DNA of 64,000 bases from Raphanus sativus. Lineage: Eukaryota; Streptophyta; Magnoliopsida; Brassicales; Brassicaceae. Below, one piece after another: positions 11,366 through 22,931 of this stretch. Position numbers and translations under genes: made by a program. Where the stretch lies: NCBI RefSeq assembly GCF_000801105.2, contig NC_079518.1, positions 11,292,106 through 11,356,105 on the forward strand, written 5' to 3'. The notes under the pieces are model-generated. The model ran no database searches. It saw nothing but the letters and a program-made list of their open reading frames with translations, and was not told the origin of the DNA. How positions within the stretch are numbered: position 1 is the stretch's first letter; each line of letters opens with the position of its first letter.

Positions 11366-14300
11366 TTATAGCGATGGACCCACACCGGTGCTACCAAAAG
11401 AGCCTCTCAGCTTGGCTTGGGAAGCTTCATGAACACTAATCTTGATGGTGCGGCTCTGTGATGATCTATAAATGTCGATACATTCCTCAAGATCCGCTTC
11501 ACACGTCAGAAGAACCCATTCTTTGTCATCATCCAAGTATTTAAGATGAAAGGTTGCAATATTATTATTGTCTATGTTAAAACGCTTAGCAATTTCTTGC
11601 TGCAACTCTCTGTAGCCGCACGTTGGAAGCAAAGTAAACCGTACTTTGGCCTCACCGAACGTGGCTTTCACTTTAGATGCGCCTCCAGCTTTGCTATGAT
11701 GACTCTTTGGTAACCGAGGTAGATTTTCAAGAAGAGGATGATGCTCACTGAATGTTTTGTGGCTCATGGTTCTACAGAGAAACTTTGTCTCCTCATGATT
11801 CATGGTACGAAGTCTTACTTCGCTGCGAGCTCTCTTCAAGATGGCGCTAGCGTTTTCAGCCATCAGAGTGGTTATAGTGTTATTTGCAGTATTGATGCTG
11901 CTTTGGTTAGCTCCAGTTGAGCAGCATGCGCTTGAACCAGAGCTGTGGCTACAAAAAGATGATGGCGGCGAAACACCGTTCTCGGTTTGAACATTCAAAT
12001 GCTTTGACTGGTGAGTGTTCTTGATGGAAGTGCCAGCTGATACATTTGGGGAGCTTAGCTCTGGGAAGCTTGTGTAGAACGAGTCAAGTTGGATAGAGCC
12101 TTGAGCACCTTGAACGGAGTCTATCACAAGTTGGAGTTTATTTAACGAGTGTCCCACTTTCTTGATCTTCCGAGAAGGCCACCTTGTTATCCCATGTTGT
12201 CTGCATATTCTTTTCAAGGTGGTTGGACAAACTGCAACATAAGAATGAAGAAACCTTGTCAAACCCATCAATCTCCGAGAAATTTATAAAATATACTCCC
12301 TCCGTTCTATAATATAAAATTTTCATAATATAAGATGTTTTGATTATAAGCACAAAAATTAAAAAACTTACATTTAAAAAAAATAGAATGTTATCAATAA
12401 TATAAATTTAAGTTGAATTAATCAATATGTAGTAAAATACTAATGGTCAACTAATTTCAATTTAAGGTAAAGTTATCTCAAAGGTAGCAAAACATCTTAT
12501 ATTTTAAAACATCAAATCTTCTCTTAAAAATTTTATATTATTGAACGGAAGAGTAGTTAGTTAATAACAAGAATTGTTCATACCACCAATGTTCCTGGCT
12601 GCATCTTTGAGGCTTCCTGCAAAGTATTGTCTAAGAACTTCTAGACCTATTGACTTTTCTGTCTTTGTTCTTCTCTTTTCCCCTGGTCTGAGCCCTGAGT
12701 TTGAAGTCTTGTGCAACTGCTCAGCATCTGAAAGTAAGTTACTGTTGTCCCAGCCAGATGTCAGCATGAACTCTTCTTTTGGCTCTTCTTTCTGGTACTC
12801 CCATGAAAGAGACACTCCTTTACCCTTCTCATTGGCCTTTATCATGTGAGAGATCCACGAAGAATCTTCCTGAGAGATATCTTCCAAGGGTTTCAGATTC
12901 TCTCCTGTCTCTGCATCAATAAGTGGCTTCTCTGAGAAAAGCAACTCCTCTCTAATAGGAAACACTACTTCAAGCTCTAACTCCTTATCAATGACAAGGT
13001 TTAAGCTCCTGAAGTCCTGCTGTAAGGTCACAGACAGCGACTTGAGCATCTCTTGTTGCGCTTCGGTGTCAAGGCAAGATTTAGGGAAGAAAAACTCCAA
13101 AACAAACTCAACCGAACCATTGAATTTGTTTTTCAAAGGGACAGCTAAAGCTGCATGTAGACCAGAGATGTTAGCATGGTGTGCAAGAGGGTAGTTTGTC
13201 TTGCTAAAAGTGGTTACTTCCGGTACAAAGAACAGTTTGGTCGCTTTAAATGCTTTTCCCACAATGCCTTCCCCTTGAAGCAGATGGTGCTCAGAACATG
13301 CCACAAGAAAATGATGACTATTTTCATCTAGAACAAAGCATGCAGAATCTATAGTTGAAACACACTCAGAGAAGTTCTCATCAGAGTGGCGTGATCCACC
13401 TTTGCCTTGCCGAGCACACCGTGCCCATGTTAAAGCTAGAGGTAGATCATGTGATCTGCACACCCATGTCAAAAAGTCTGTTACCTCAGGTAATATGGCT
13501 GAGTAGAACTGATTATAGACCTGCTGAAACTGAAACAAAGAAGCAAACATAAAGTTATTGTTTATATGTGTCTTAAATAAATGATTTGGTTTACTAGAGA
13601 CACCTCTTTGCTTGGAGATTTCAAGTTAGCTGAGCTTCTTAGATTAACAGCCTACAAAAAACACACGACAACCCTCTTTAGACTAATACAATACACAAGA
13701 ATGTGGGACTTAAGGGTGGAAAAGAACAAACCTCTAGAGCTTTACAGATATTCTCAAGTTCTGGCTTGTAGTTCATCTTCTGAGTTGTTGTGACAATCTC
13801 AAGAACACCTAAACAAGTCCCACTACCTATTTCAAACACAGGAAGGGCTAATGATCCACGAACATCGCATTTCTGCGCTTCTTTGATGCGTGAATACTCT
13901 TCACTTCTGAAGAACCTGACATCAGGTGTCCACTCTGGTAGTTTCCCAAGGAAGACACGCCCGGGGAGACCTACAGACTCCTTGGAGTCCTCATCAGCTA
14001 GGAAGTTGTAAGCTACTGAAACATCTCTGTATCTTTTGAGACTAGAATATTTGGGGTTGAAGAAGTGTGGCTGCTCCAGAGTGGTGAGGAAGTTCTTGCC
14101 TTCTTGTTGAATTGGCACCCATATCTGTATAAGAAAGTCTTTATCCTGTTGAATGGCCTTGATAGCTTGAAATAGTCTATGTTTCACTGATGAAGAAGGG
14201 TCTTGGCTTGTTCTTGGAGCAATCCACCATCTTCTACCTCCCTCGGTTTGTTCAAGGAGAAACTTATCTCCTTGTGCAGATCTCATAGCTGCAGACTGCT

Positions 14301-14640
14301 CAAGAGGTACTTGATTTATTGGTTCTTTGAACTTGAGAAAACCTGGTGCTACTGGAGGAAACTTTCTCAGTATCTCTTCGTTGGAGAAATGATCCTTGGA
14401 TGGGTTCTGAGCAAACTGATAACCGTAAAGGAAAGAGTTGTTGTTGCCATTCATGTTGGTAGAACTAGGAGATGGTTCTCCTGTTATCTGCTTCAAGCTT
14501 TTACCATCTGTTGTCTCAAGCCAACATCCATCAAACAAGAGTTCTTCCATGAAATCCATATCCATAGCAGTCTCAGGGAATATACTAAAGCTAGACTTGG
14601 GTAAGAAACTGCCATCTCCTCCACCACCACCACCTTCCAT
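11366..14640 (-). CDS. NLP2: NIN-like protein 2 (RWP-RK transcription factor, nitrate response)
   Basis: Four coding exons (13732-14640, 13604-13651, 12584-13529, 11366-12231) give 922 residues, slightly shorter than the roughly 960 of Arabidopsis NLP2. Residues about 1-320 hold the conserved N-terminal nitrate-response region. A GAF-like region follows. The RWP-RK DNA-binding domain spans about 610-662, with the RWPSRK signature near 651-656, and is split by intron 3. A C-terminal PB1 domain lies at about 821-900 ([15 protein letters not shown] to [13 protein letters not shown]). The protein should act in the nucleus on nitrate-responsive elements and form PB1-mediated multimers. Compared with the Arabidopsis protein as I remember it, about 25 residues are missing just before the RWP-RK domain ([12 protein letters not shown]). 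A Stowaway MITE sits in intron 3. Confidence 0.95.
12296..12553. mobile_element. Stowaway MITE in NLP2 intron 3
   Basis: Terminal inverted repeats CTCCCTCCGTTCTATAATAT and the complement of ATATTATTGAACGGAAGAG bound a 258-bp element flanked by TA at 12294-12295 and 12554-12555. A CTCCCTCCGT terminus with a TA TSD is the hallmark of Stowaway (Tc1/mariner-derived) MITEs. It fills most of the 352-bp intron that splits the RWP-RK domain. Confidence 0.92.
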
Positions 14641-16858
14641 ATAAAAATAATCTCTCTCTTTTTTTCTTTCTTCAACTCAATGTTTCATCCGCCAGAAGCC
14701 TCTCAACTTTCTCAAAGACTTGTTAATCATTAACCGGCAAGAACAAGCTTCTTTGAGGTCCCCTTAAGGTTCCTTTCCTAGGTGTCGATATAACCTATCT
14801 GTAACTTACGGTTGCAGAAACATGATCAAAACCCCAACAAGAACAAGAGAAGAGAAGAAAAAAGATAAGAGAAAAGCTCAGTCTGTGACAACTGCAAGAT
14901 CAGAGATGCATATAAACATGACTTTAAGAGAAGTTGTGAAATCATATAGAGAGGCAATAAATATATAAATGAAAGTGTTCCAATAAAAATATATATATAA
15001 ATGAAAAGAGAGTTAACTTGAAATGAAAGTACTAACATCAGCTTCAAGTACAATATTCCCCAATGGACATGAAAACTCCAAGTGGGCAAATTATTGAGTC
15101 CTTTTTTTTGAAATTTAATTATTGAGTCATTTACAAGACAATTTAAAGAAATTTCTAGCAGGCAGTCAATGCCCCACAAAAGAAGAAAAAAAAAACTAAA
15201 AGAAGATGATGGAATTATAAACTAAGAATCTAATGCTCCATGACATAAGTATCCAAAGAACAAAACAATCTTCCGACGAAAAAACAAGAAATAGTAGTTA
15301 GTAACTTACTTTTGTCAAGATTCCTTGAGCAAGTTGACTTTGGGTTTCACACGCTCAGTAGAAGTAAATAGCTGACAGAAAACAAAAGATTTAGTTTGAT
15401 CAGTTTTCAGTTACAAAGAGTTTGTTTTGTCTCTGTTTATTCGTACACAACACACATAAATGACGAAAAGATTCCTGAGGAAAACCCAAATTAAAAGCTG
15501 AGAAAAATTATTTTGCTCAAATGGTTGATATTATCATCACCACTTCTTTCTGGACACAAGTAGGTGATGAATGGTACTATTACACTATTTAACCTCACCA
15601 TGTGGGCGTGCAGAATCTTTCCCAAGAACAAAGTGGACCCGATTTATACTACCCAATAAGATCTCTCTACTGTTCTTATATTTCACTCTTAAATTTTAAA
15701 AAGAAAAACCCACCTGCGGTAAAAATAAACAGAAATAAAGATCTTTTGTTTTCCCTCTATGTTTTCCTCTGAAAAAAGAAAGAGAGAGAGAGAGAGAGAG
15801 ACAGATGAGGATAGAGAAATAGCAGAAAAGAGGAAGTTGAAGCTGTGGTTTTGTAATAGCTGAGATTTTTGTTCTCATAATTAGATCATTATATGTAGTT
15901 GGTATTAGTATTATTATTTTGTATGTATTAATTAGAAAATAATAAATTGTGATTACGTAAGCAGGTGTGTATTTCTGTTTCATAGTTAAAACTTAAACAC
16001 TGATCTGTATCATCAATTAAGGAGGGAGAAAGATTCTTGCAGAAGACAATGTCTGTATGTTGAACAGTTTAACAATTCGACCTTCTAGATTCTTTACTTA
16101 ACTTATCATTAAAACAATAATACCTCTATGACCTCAGCCCTAGTTTTAGTTGTTTATTTGTTTGTTAATAGTTTGAAATTTTCTTAATTGCCCCTTTGCA
16201 TAAGCAATGGCTCTTTATTCCTCTCTCTTTACTTTGATTTCAGAATTTTACATGGTAATTAATTTAAGTCTCTCTATGTGAAGACTAAAATATTGAGCCA
16301 ATAGTCGCTCTTATCCTGTAAGATTGAGTTTTGTATTGATTCGAATGATTTCAGTACAAAAAGGTTTATATATAATTGGCAAATTAATTTATTGATATTA
16401 ATAATATTTAAGACGAAATAAATGACCAATAGGAAATAAACCATTGCATTAGGCTTTGGCTGGTGCAGCGGAACAAATGCAGATCATCCGTATATGCAGT
16501 TTTCCCGCATTGCATTTACCATTTAACAGTTTTTTTTGTTTTATATTGCAGATAGCAGGAGAGCTGCATGTAGATCTCATCCGCTAACATTTGGTATTGT
16601 TTGCGGGAGATCTGTAAATTTTTAATTTTAAAATATATTTATCTGTTTTTATAAATACAATATTTTCATTTTATTTTACGTACAACTTTACCAATATAAA
16701 AACTATCATTGACTATATGTTTCTCTTTCGATTTTCGTCATATAATTTTACATTTATATTAATTATTATATTTATATAATGTGTGTTTAATTATAATATG
16801 TAAGGGTTTGACATTTACAGGTGGTATTGGAATTATAAACTTCTATAAATTTTTTATA
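14641..16858 (-). promoter_or_regulatory. NLP2 upstream region
   Basis: About 2.2 kb without a coding signal upstream of the NLP2 ATG. It has CT-rich segments (14650-14690, read on minus as GA-rich), and a 22-bp (AG)n run at about 15780-15801 typical of Brassicaceae 5' UTRs and promoters. A 5' UTR intron is possible but not shown. From about 16450 to 16620 there is a more GC-rich patch with GCAGATC/TGCGGGAGATCTG words that probably belongs to a TIR element. Confidence 0.4.
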
Positions 16859-17098
16859 CTCCCTCCGTTTCGATTTAATTGTCGTTGTAGAGAAAAAAAA
16901 TTTGTTTCAAAATATGTGTCGTTTTAGAGTTTCAGTGCAAAATTTATTAAAAAGATTCTCCACTTTATTTTTCTATTGGTTGAAATATGCTTAGGTGTAT
17001 AGGTAATTGTGTTTTTATTTCGAAAATATACAAAATCATATGTTTTATTAATCTGTGTGCATACACCTAAAACGACAACTAAAATAAAATGGAAGGAG
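16859..17098. mobile_element. Stowaway MITE
   Basis: 240 bp starting CTCCCTCCGTTTCGATTTAA and ending AATGGAAGGAG, flanked by TA at 16857-16858 and 17099-17100. The sub-terminal arms also pair (ATTGTCGTTGTAG against AAAACGACAACTAA). It is non-coding. Confidence 0.9.
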
Positions 17099-17299
17099 TA
17101 AAATATTTGTAAACATTTATAATTTAAGAGAGTTAGTTAAATTTTTATACAATATTATGATATTTATAAAATGGTTGTCTTTCAAGGATAAATTTTAAAA
17201 GGGGCATAAATCTTTTGTAATAAAATTGAAATTTCCTTTAGTTTAAATATGTATGATATTTTTTAAAAAAATTATACAGAGATATCCTGATCTTTGCTG

Positions 17300-17480
17300 A
17301 ATAGGTCCTGACTAGCCATGTGTTAGCAGTTTATGTTATCGGTTCATGTGCCAGTCATTTGTTCCCGGCGATTATGAAATTTTAATTCCCTAATGGATGA
17401 GATTCGAACCCTAGTGATTTCACCGTATTAAACTTTGTTCTCAAATTAATCATCACCGGGTCACAAGCGCGGTTTAGATG
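17300..17480 (-). mobile_element. SINE-like sequence, tRNA-type box B
   Basis: Read on the minus strand, this begins GTGACCCGGTGATGATTAA and contains GGTTCGAATCTCATCC, a good box B. Thus it is tRNA-derived, but TSDs and tail were not resolved. A diverged relative lies at 54000-54180, sharing the box-A side (CAAATTAATCA, CACCG). Confidence 0.55.
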
Positions 17481-17649
17481 TGTTTTGATTTCTAATGCGG
17501 TATAACTAGATTATAAAAACACAGAACTCTTTGACCAAAAAAAAAACACACAGAACTCTGGTACATTAATCATATACATATGGGTTTCTTTTTAGAGACA
17601 ATGTACGTAGTTGTTTCTGCGACTTCAACATGTAGTTTGAGAATTTCAA

Positions 17650-18452
17650 TGTAAACGCCCCGACCCGCCCATGGCTAATGGGCCACCCACGCCCGTTCTC
17701 TCGGCCCGTGGGCCCCATCCCATCCGACGGTCGGTCGTTAATTTTCCAAGGCTCGAAATCATTATTTACTGACCCTGCAATCACCACCCGACCTTTCCCG
17801 TGCTTTTGCCTCACTCACACGCTATCGCGAATCACTTCCCGATAGGTCACCCATCCTTCCACTATTCCAGCTCAAGCACGCTTAACTCTGGAGTTCTAAA
17901 CGAAGGTGTGACGGAAAAGGTAAGTCAACTTTGGTGATATAGGTAGCCAAATCAATTCTCTTAAGCCTTTTCACATATCACAACTCGGGATGTTACAATT
18001 CACCCCCTCTCAAAGAACGCAACGCCCTCGTTGCGCCCCACGACAGGTCTCAAGACGCCTCTCAGGTCAGAACTGAGACGACTAACCAGCTCTGATACCA
18101 CTTGTAAACGCCCCGACCCGCCCATGGCTAATGGGCCACCCACGCCCGTTCTCTCGGCCCGTGGGCCCCATCCCATCCGACGGTCGGTCGTTAATTTTCC
18201 AAGGCTCGAAATCATTATTTACTGACCCTGCAATCACCACCCGACCTTTTCCCGTGCTTTTGGCCTCACTCACACGCTATCGCGAATCACTTCCCGATAG
18301 GTCACCCATCCTTCCACTATTCCAGCTCAAGCACGCTTAACTCTGGAGTTCTAAACGAAGGTGTGACGGAAAAGGTAAGTCAACTTTGGTGATATAGGTA
18401 GCCAAATCAATTCTCTTAAGCCTTTTCACATATCACAACTCGGGATGTTACA
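17650..18452 (-). mobile_element. Complete Cassandra-like TRIM retrotransposon
   Basis: LTRs occupy 17650-17997 (348 bp) and 18103-18452 (350 bp), and a 105-bp internal region lies between them. Read on the minus strand, each LTR starts TGTAACATCCCG and ends TTTACA. The internal region begins with the primer-binding site TGGTATCAGAGC (complement at 18089-18100, iMet tRNA type) and ends in a purine tract (AGAGGGGGTG). The host TSD is TTCAA at 17645-17649 and 18453-18457. The LTRs appear to differ by only two single-base indels, so insertion is recent. It encodes no protein, as expected for a terminal-repeat retrotransposon in miniature. Both LTRs carry 5S-rRNA-like sequence, the defining trait of Cassandra. 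Confidence 0.93.
18262..18346 (-). other. 5S-rRNA-like segment in the upstream LTR of the TRIM
   Basis: On the minus strand the LTR contains AGAACTCCAGAGTTAAGCGT, GCTTGAGC and AGGATGGGTGACC, matching the 3' half of plant 5S rRNA, including the internal promoter region (A box/C box). The second LTR carries the same segment at about 17809-17891. In Cassandra elements this region is transcribed by RNA polymerase III. It is not a functional 5S gene: flanking 5S sequence is missing or altered. Confidence 0.85.
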
Positions 18453-18545
18453 TTCAAGATTAGTAAATTAATCTTCCAATCCAGTCATATACACGTGGTG
18501 TCTCTGTTATCAATTCTAAAAATCATACATTGGAGAGTACAATGT

Positions 18546-18773
18546 CTAATGAGTACGTATGTTATAGAATAATCTCCAAACGGCCGGGCTTTGAAAGGGA
18601 GGAAATATGGGTTCAGCTAAGTAATTTTGCTCCAGAAAGACAGAAAGTAGGATCAAACGCCTCTCAATGATCTGAGGAGCCATCGTCCCTGCCTCATCGT
18701 CCGATCCCCGACTCGCCGCGTCTAGGACCCGACTTAATAAAATGGTCATTAAGTCGGATACTTTAATCTGCAT
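18546..18773 (-). other. Unrecognised ORF fragment, 75 codons
   Basis: An open frame with a less AT-rich composition than its surroundings reads LMTILLSRVLDAASRGSD, then a part with MAPQIIERRLILL. I do not recognise it. It has no visible partner exons. The DNA under residues 4-12 also contains a perfect inverted repeat (CCGACTTAAT, then ATTAAGTCGG). It may be a captured gene fragment or chance. Confidence 0.15.
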
Positions 18774-18983
18774 AAATTTTCTTTTATTTATAAATACATA
18801 GTCAGCTAGAATACTTATATTTACGACAATATATATAATAAAATTAATCTATTTTTTTTAAGAAGGCTTTCAAAAAATTAATCTATTTACTAACTAGTAT
18901 AAGAAAAGTATTAATGTCGTGCACGAAGCCTCGCTCTATTTTTTATTTATTTATTTTAGGACCAAGTTTTTTTTTCTGAACAA

Positions 18984-19232
18984 TTTTTTTTTTTTTTTTT
19001 TGATTAACCTGGGGTATCACGGGCCTATGGAAGGGCCCAGACTAATCTCCAAAGGGAGGTGTAGCTCACGGATAGACCCTCTCTCCGGGTATGCAAATGG
19101 ACCTTAAAGCATAGGCCCATTTCCGTGTTGGTGTCCAGAAATCATAACTTAGTTCCTTTCAGCAGGGTTCGAACTCACAACCTGGATGCATGAAGGAGCT
19201 CGTCCTTACCATTGGGCCATGATGTTCTGGAC
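18984..19232 (-). mobile_element. tRNA-derived SINE, minus orientation
   Basis: A T18 run at about 18984-19001 is the complement of the A tail. On the minus strand the 5' end reads CATCATGGCCCAATGGTAAGG (box A side), followed by GAGTTCGAACCCTGC as box B at about 19165-19178. TCTGAACAA occurs at 18975-18983 and 19233-19241 and is the likely TSD. A longer word TTAGGACCAAGTTT also occurs outside both ends (about 18956 and 19245). It belongs to the same superfamily as the SINE at 3018-3287 (shared GCCCAATGG and GCCCAGACTAAT-type words). Confidence 0.85.
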
Positions 19233-19519
19233 TCTGAACAAAATTTAGGACCAAGTTTATTTTGCTGGAATTCTTTGTTTGAATCCGGCAGGTCCTATAA
19301 ACATGTTACTTTTCTGGAAACATCAGTTTCAGTCATTTAATTACATGATTTAAAGTTTTTATTAGTTAAGCGATGAACGACTTTGCTATTGTAGCATGTA
19401 TCAAAACCATGAACGTCATGATAGTGTACGTGCGTGTATAAACTAGATTTTGATCCGTACACCCGTACAGATGTATTTTTTATAAAATATGTTGATATTT
19501 GTTTTTCATGTCAATATTA

Positions 19520-19915
19520 AAATTGGACAAAAATCCGAAATCCAAAATATCGAACCGATGCCGATCCAAAAAGAAGTACCAATCCGAACCGGAAGTGATT
19601 AAATATCCAAATTATTCAAAATTTTGATATTTAGATAGCTGAAACTGAATCATATATGAAGCGAAGTATTTCGGATATCCGAATGTATTTGAAAAAGATT
19701 TATATACTTATATATATTATTTTTTAGATTTAATGTATATAAAAACATCTAGAATATATATGGTACTTTTAAGTTGATTTAAATAATTGAAAATATATAT
19801 AAATAGTCAAATATAAATATTTAAAATAGTTAAAGTATACTCAAAACACCAAAAATATTTAAAATAATTGTTGATTCTCTATCCAAATATTTAAATCAAA
19901 CCAATTTATTTATAT
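19520..19915. mobile_element. Remnant of the foldback hAT-like family
   Basis: CCGAAATCC, CGATCC and ATCCGAACCGG words, followed by the AT-rich core words (GTTAAAGTATACTCAAAACACC) shared with the copy at 9430-10109. Only one arm is preserved; the right arm is replaced by a Helitron 5' end at 19924. Confidence 0.6.
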
Positions 19916-19923
19916 TCAAAAGA

Positions 19924-20820
19924 TCTATTATATTAAAAGAGAAGTCATGACTTCTCATTCATATGTGATATTTAAAAAAAACAGACCCTAATTAAAAATC
20001 ACAATTCATTCATTTATTACTTAAAAAATGTCAACATAATATATCTAGAACGGGTCTTGTGGTCAAGTGGCAGTGGACGGACCTGAGATGCTAACACGTT
20101 TCAGGTTCGATCCTCCTACTATAAGAAACTAAGTCACATTATTCTGTTCATTTAACACGAATATGGGTTCATACTTTAGGACTCATTTAAATGCCCTAGA
20201 AAAAGAGTCAATCTGCGGGCTTGCGACTCCCCTGGATTTTTTTTTCTTTTCTTTTCTTTCTTTTAAAAAAAACATAATATATCCATTATACTCCTACAAA
20301 ATCTCCCAATGTTAACATAACCCATTTTTAATCCTTATAATAATGTAAAACCAACTCCTACAAACCGGATGATAACACTTATTCATATGGTTATTTATGA
20401 ACATATGACCATGACGTAATAAGGATTGTTTTTATAATAGTAACTGTGCGGATATTTATTTTCGCTAAATATCTAAAAATCACAACTCATTCATTTATTA
20501 CTTAAGAAATGTCACCATAATATTTATAATATCACCATAAAAGGATATTTTTAACCCGTATTTAAATTACATTCATTTTTATCTATTTAGCACATAGATT
20601 ATCACTTATTTCATATATATATTTTAATGTAGACCACTTACAATCCATACCTTTAAATGTTTTTATCATATAATATAAGATATTTACACCTCCGTTCATA
20701 GATGAAGCATTTGATCTTTATTCATATTGTATATATAAAACTTTAGTCTACTGTCATTAACATCTGTGTATTCTCCTGAGTTAAAACCAGTTCGGTTTAT
20801 TATTTAAACATTTATATTAA
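19924..20820 (+). mobile_element. Probable Helitron 5' end with SINE nested inside
   Basis: TCTATTATATTAAAAGAGAA starts right after an A at 19923, the usual Arabidopsis/Brassica Helitron 5' terminus. The 3' hairpin of this element was not found, so the right limit is nominal. A repeated internal phrase (CATTCATTTATTACTTAA) lies at about 20007 and 20489. Confidence 0.5.
20033..20283 (+). mobile_element. SINE with T-rich tail and perfect 13-bp TSD
   Basis: The body runs 20046-20270. Box A-like GTGGTCAAGTGGCAGTGG and box B GGTTCGATCC are in tRNA order. The 3' part ends in a T/CT-rich tail. AACATAATATATC flanks both ends exactly (20033-20045 and 20271-20283). This is a different SINE family from the ones at 3018 and 18984. 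Confidence 0.88.
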
Positions 20821-21562
20821 GGAGATGACTGGTTTTACAGTTGCCACCCGCAAACGCAGCTTTTTGCGGTTGATAGCAGTTGAGAGCGTCTCAAAACAAT
20901 CATACAAACTGCTACACATCGCTTCAAACTGTTCTGAACCTCTTAAAATCAAAAACTGATTCTAGCTAGCATTTGCGGGTGGATAAATAAATATAAAATA
21001 TTTTTTAAAAATATTTTAAATTTTTAAATTTAAAATTAAAAATGGAAATATTATAAATAAAAATATTTACACATTTTTATAAATTTAAATTCACAAATAG
21101 TGCCGTAATTTATTTTATAAAAACTTTAAACTAGCTATTCTTTAGAATTTTCTAAAAACTAATATACATACATAAATAAAGATATACACATATATAAAAC
21201 AAAATAAAATAATCTTTTAAGAGTTTTAATATAAATCTTCAGTTTTTATATTAAAATTATAACTTCAACTAATTAAAAATTAAATAAATAATTATTAATC
21301 ATATAATATTAATAATAATTATATTTTATCACAATGGTATGTTTTATAATTTTATAATTTTATAATGTTACAATATATTTATATTGGTAATTTATTATTA
21401 AACTGCTGCAATATCTCATAATCGAACCAGTCACAAATATTCTGCAAACGCAAAAAATTTCAGACGTTATTCCAGTCATACAAAACGTTAAATAACGCTT
21501 GAAACCGCAACCATCCGTATCCGCGAACTCCCGCAATTGCTGTGTTTAAATCAGTCGGGCCC
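20821..21562. mobile_element. PIF/Harbinger-like MITE with TAA TSD and a paralogous empty site
   Basis: Imperfect TIRs: GGAGATGACTGGTTTTACAG at the left, and at the right the complement of GGGCCCGACTGATTTAAACA. The element is flanked by TAA (20818-20820 and 21563-21565). A nearby uninterrupted paralogous sequence at about 21738-21800 reads through the same junction (TTATTTAAACATGTATACTA, then AATTGGTTTAATTAATCACT). This independently fixes the insertion limits. It has no transposase ORF. The arms are GC-richer (CCGCAAACGCAGC) than the AT-rich core. Confidence 0.82.
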
Positions 21563-22024
21563 TAAATTGGTTAAATTAATCACTATATACCAAATTATAT
21601 ATTATATGCGTGCAAGTTAACTTAATTTCCACATATATTCATATTAAAAATAAACAAAAATTATGCAAATCAGTATTGTTACATAATAATGTTCTCAAAA
21701 CAAATTTTGTTTCAAAAATACAAAATTAGTTAAAAAACCAATTCAATTTATTATTTAAACATGTATACTAAATTGGTTTAATTAATCACTATATACCAAA
21801 TCCCCTATTGTGTAGGTTCAACTTAATTTAATTTTGACATATATTTTAAATTTAAAAGTAAAAAATTATGTAAATTAGTATTGTTACATAATAATGTTTT
21901 TAAAATAAATTTTGTTACAAAATACAAAATTTATAAATTTTATTGGAATAATACTATAAGGTCTTGCGGATCTTAATAGATTAGATTAGCAAGTGGCGCC
22001 AAATCTTTAAGGGAAATCCCTTTT
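21563..22024. other. AT-rich repeat-derived sequence
   Basis: Contains two diverged copies of a segment of about 170 bp starting near AATTGGTTAAATTAATCACT (21565 and 21773). No gene. Confidence 0.5.
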
Positions 22025-22931
22025 TCTTATTAAAAGAGGAACAATTTTAAAAGTAACCTTTGTTCAGTAATTATTTTACAAGACTGCCATTTTGCTGACG
22101 TGTCGAGCCCATAGCTCTATTCAACCAAGTTATTTGAATCCCCTTTTATTAAATTTACATCATGTGCCACTGCCTAAATATTTCGTCCGATATTATTTAA
22201 AAAACTATCCGTATTATTCTGCAATCACTCTTACAAACCGACAATTTTTTGGAACATATCAACTCGGTTCTCTATTTATTTCATCAGACCAAAACTACTG
22301 TCACCTAACCCACTCGGTTCTCACTTTATTTGAACAGACCGACATTATTTTCAAATAAAGATCGTTTTTTTTTTGCTAAAAGATTAATAAAGATGGTTCT
22401 ATATTCACTCTTACTAACTGCTAATTTATTGGAACATACCAACTCAGTTCTCTGTTAATTTCATTAGACCAATGCTATTACCAGCTAACGTTGATTCTGT
22501 GCATCCCAAACTACCTTTGTACCTACAAAAGACAAATTTATTTTATTGTTTTTCTCAAAGCCATTATACTAATAAAGGGTATCATGTGCCAGAGCTCCAA
22601 CATTCAATCTTCGACTGTTTCAGCCATTTATATTTGGTGCTCAAGCTTAAATAGTTGACGCCTTACAATGGTGATAGGATGGTTATTCCAGGCATTATAG
22701 ATTTGCAGCCAGCAGCGAAGGTGTAATTAAATATATCACCATCTGTTTCAGCCTTTTCGTTTGATCAAATGGCATCTCTAATACAGCAATTGGGTTTAAT
22801 CCGTCTAGGAAGAAAAACGAATTACCTTCCGGTTTACTTATCAATTTGACCCGATGTTTTAAATTTGGTTTTCCAATTTCCAGAGTTTTCTATAAAGTTT
22901 TCCTTGAACTTTTATGGTATAATAATAATAA

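Noticed and set aside
17809..17891. Functional 5S rRNA gene
   Set aside because: Only part of 5S is matched, and it repeats in both LTRs at equal positions, as expected for Cassandra.
17566..18340. Several ORFs of 60-80 codons in the GC-rich part
   Set aside because: They lie within the LTRs and internal region of the TRIM and repeat in both LTRs; composition, not coding, explains them.
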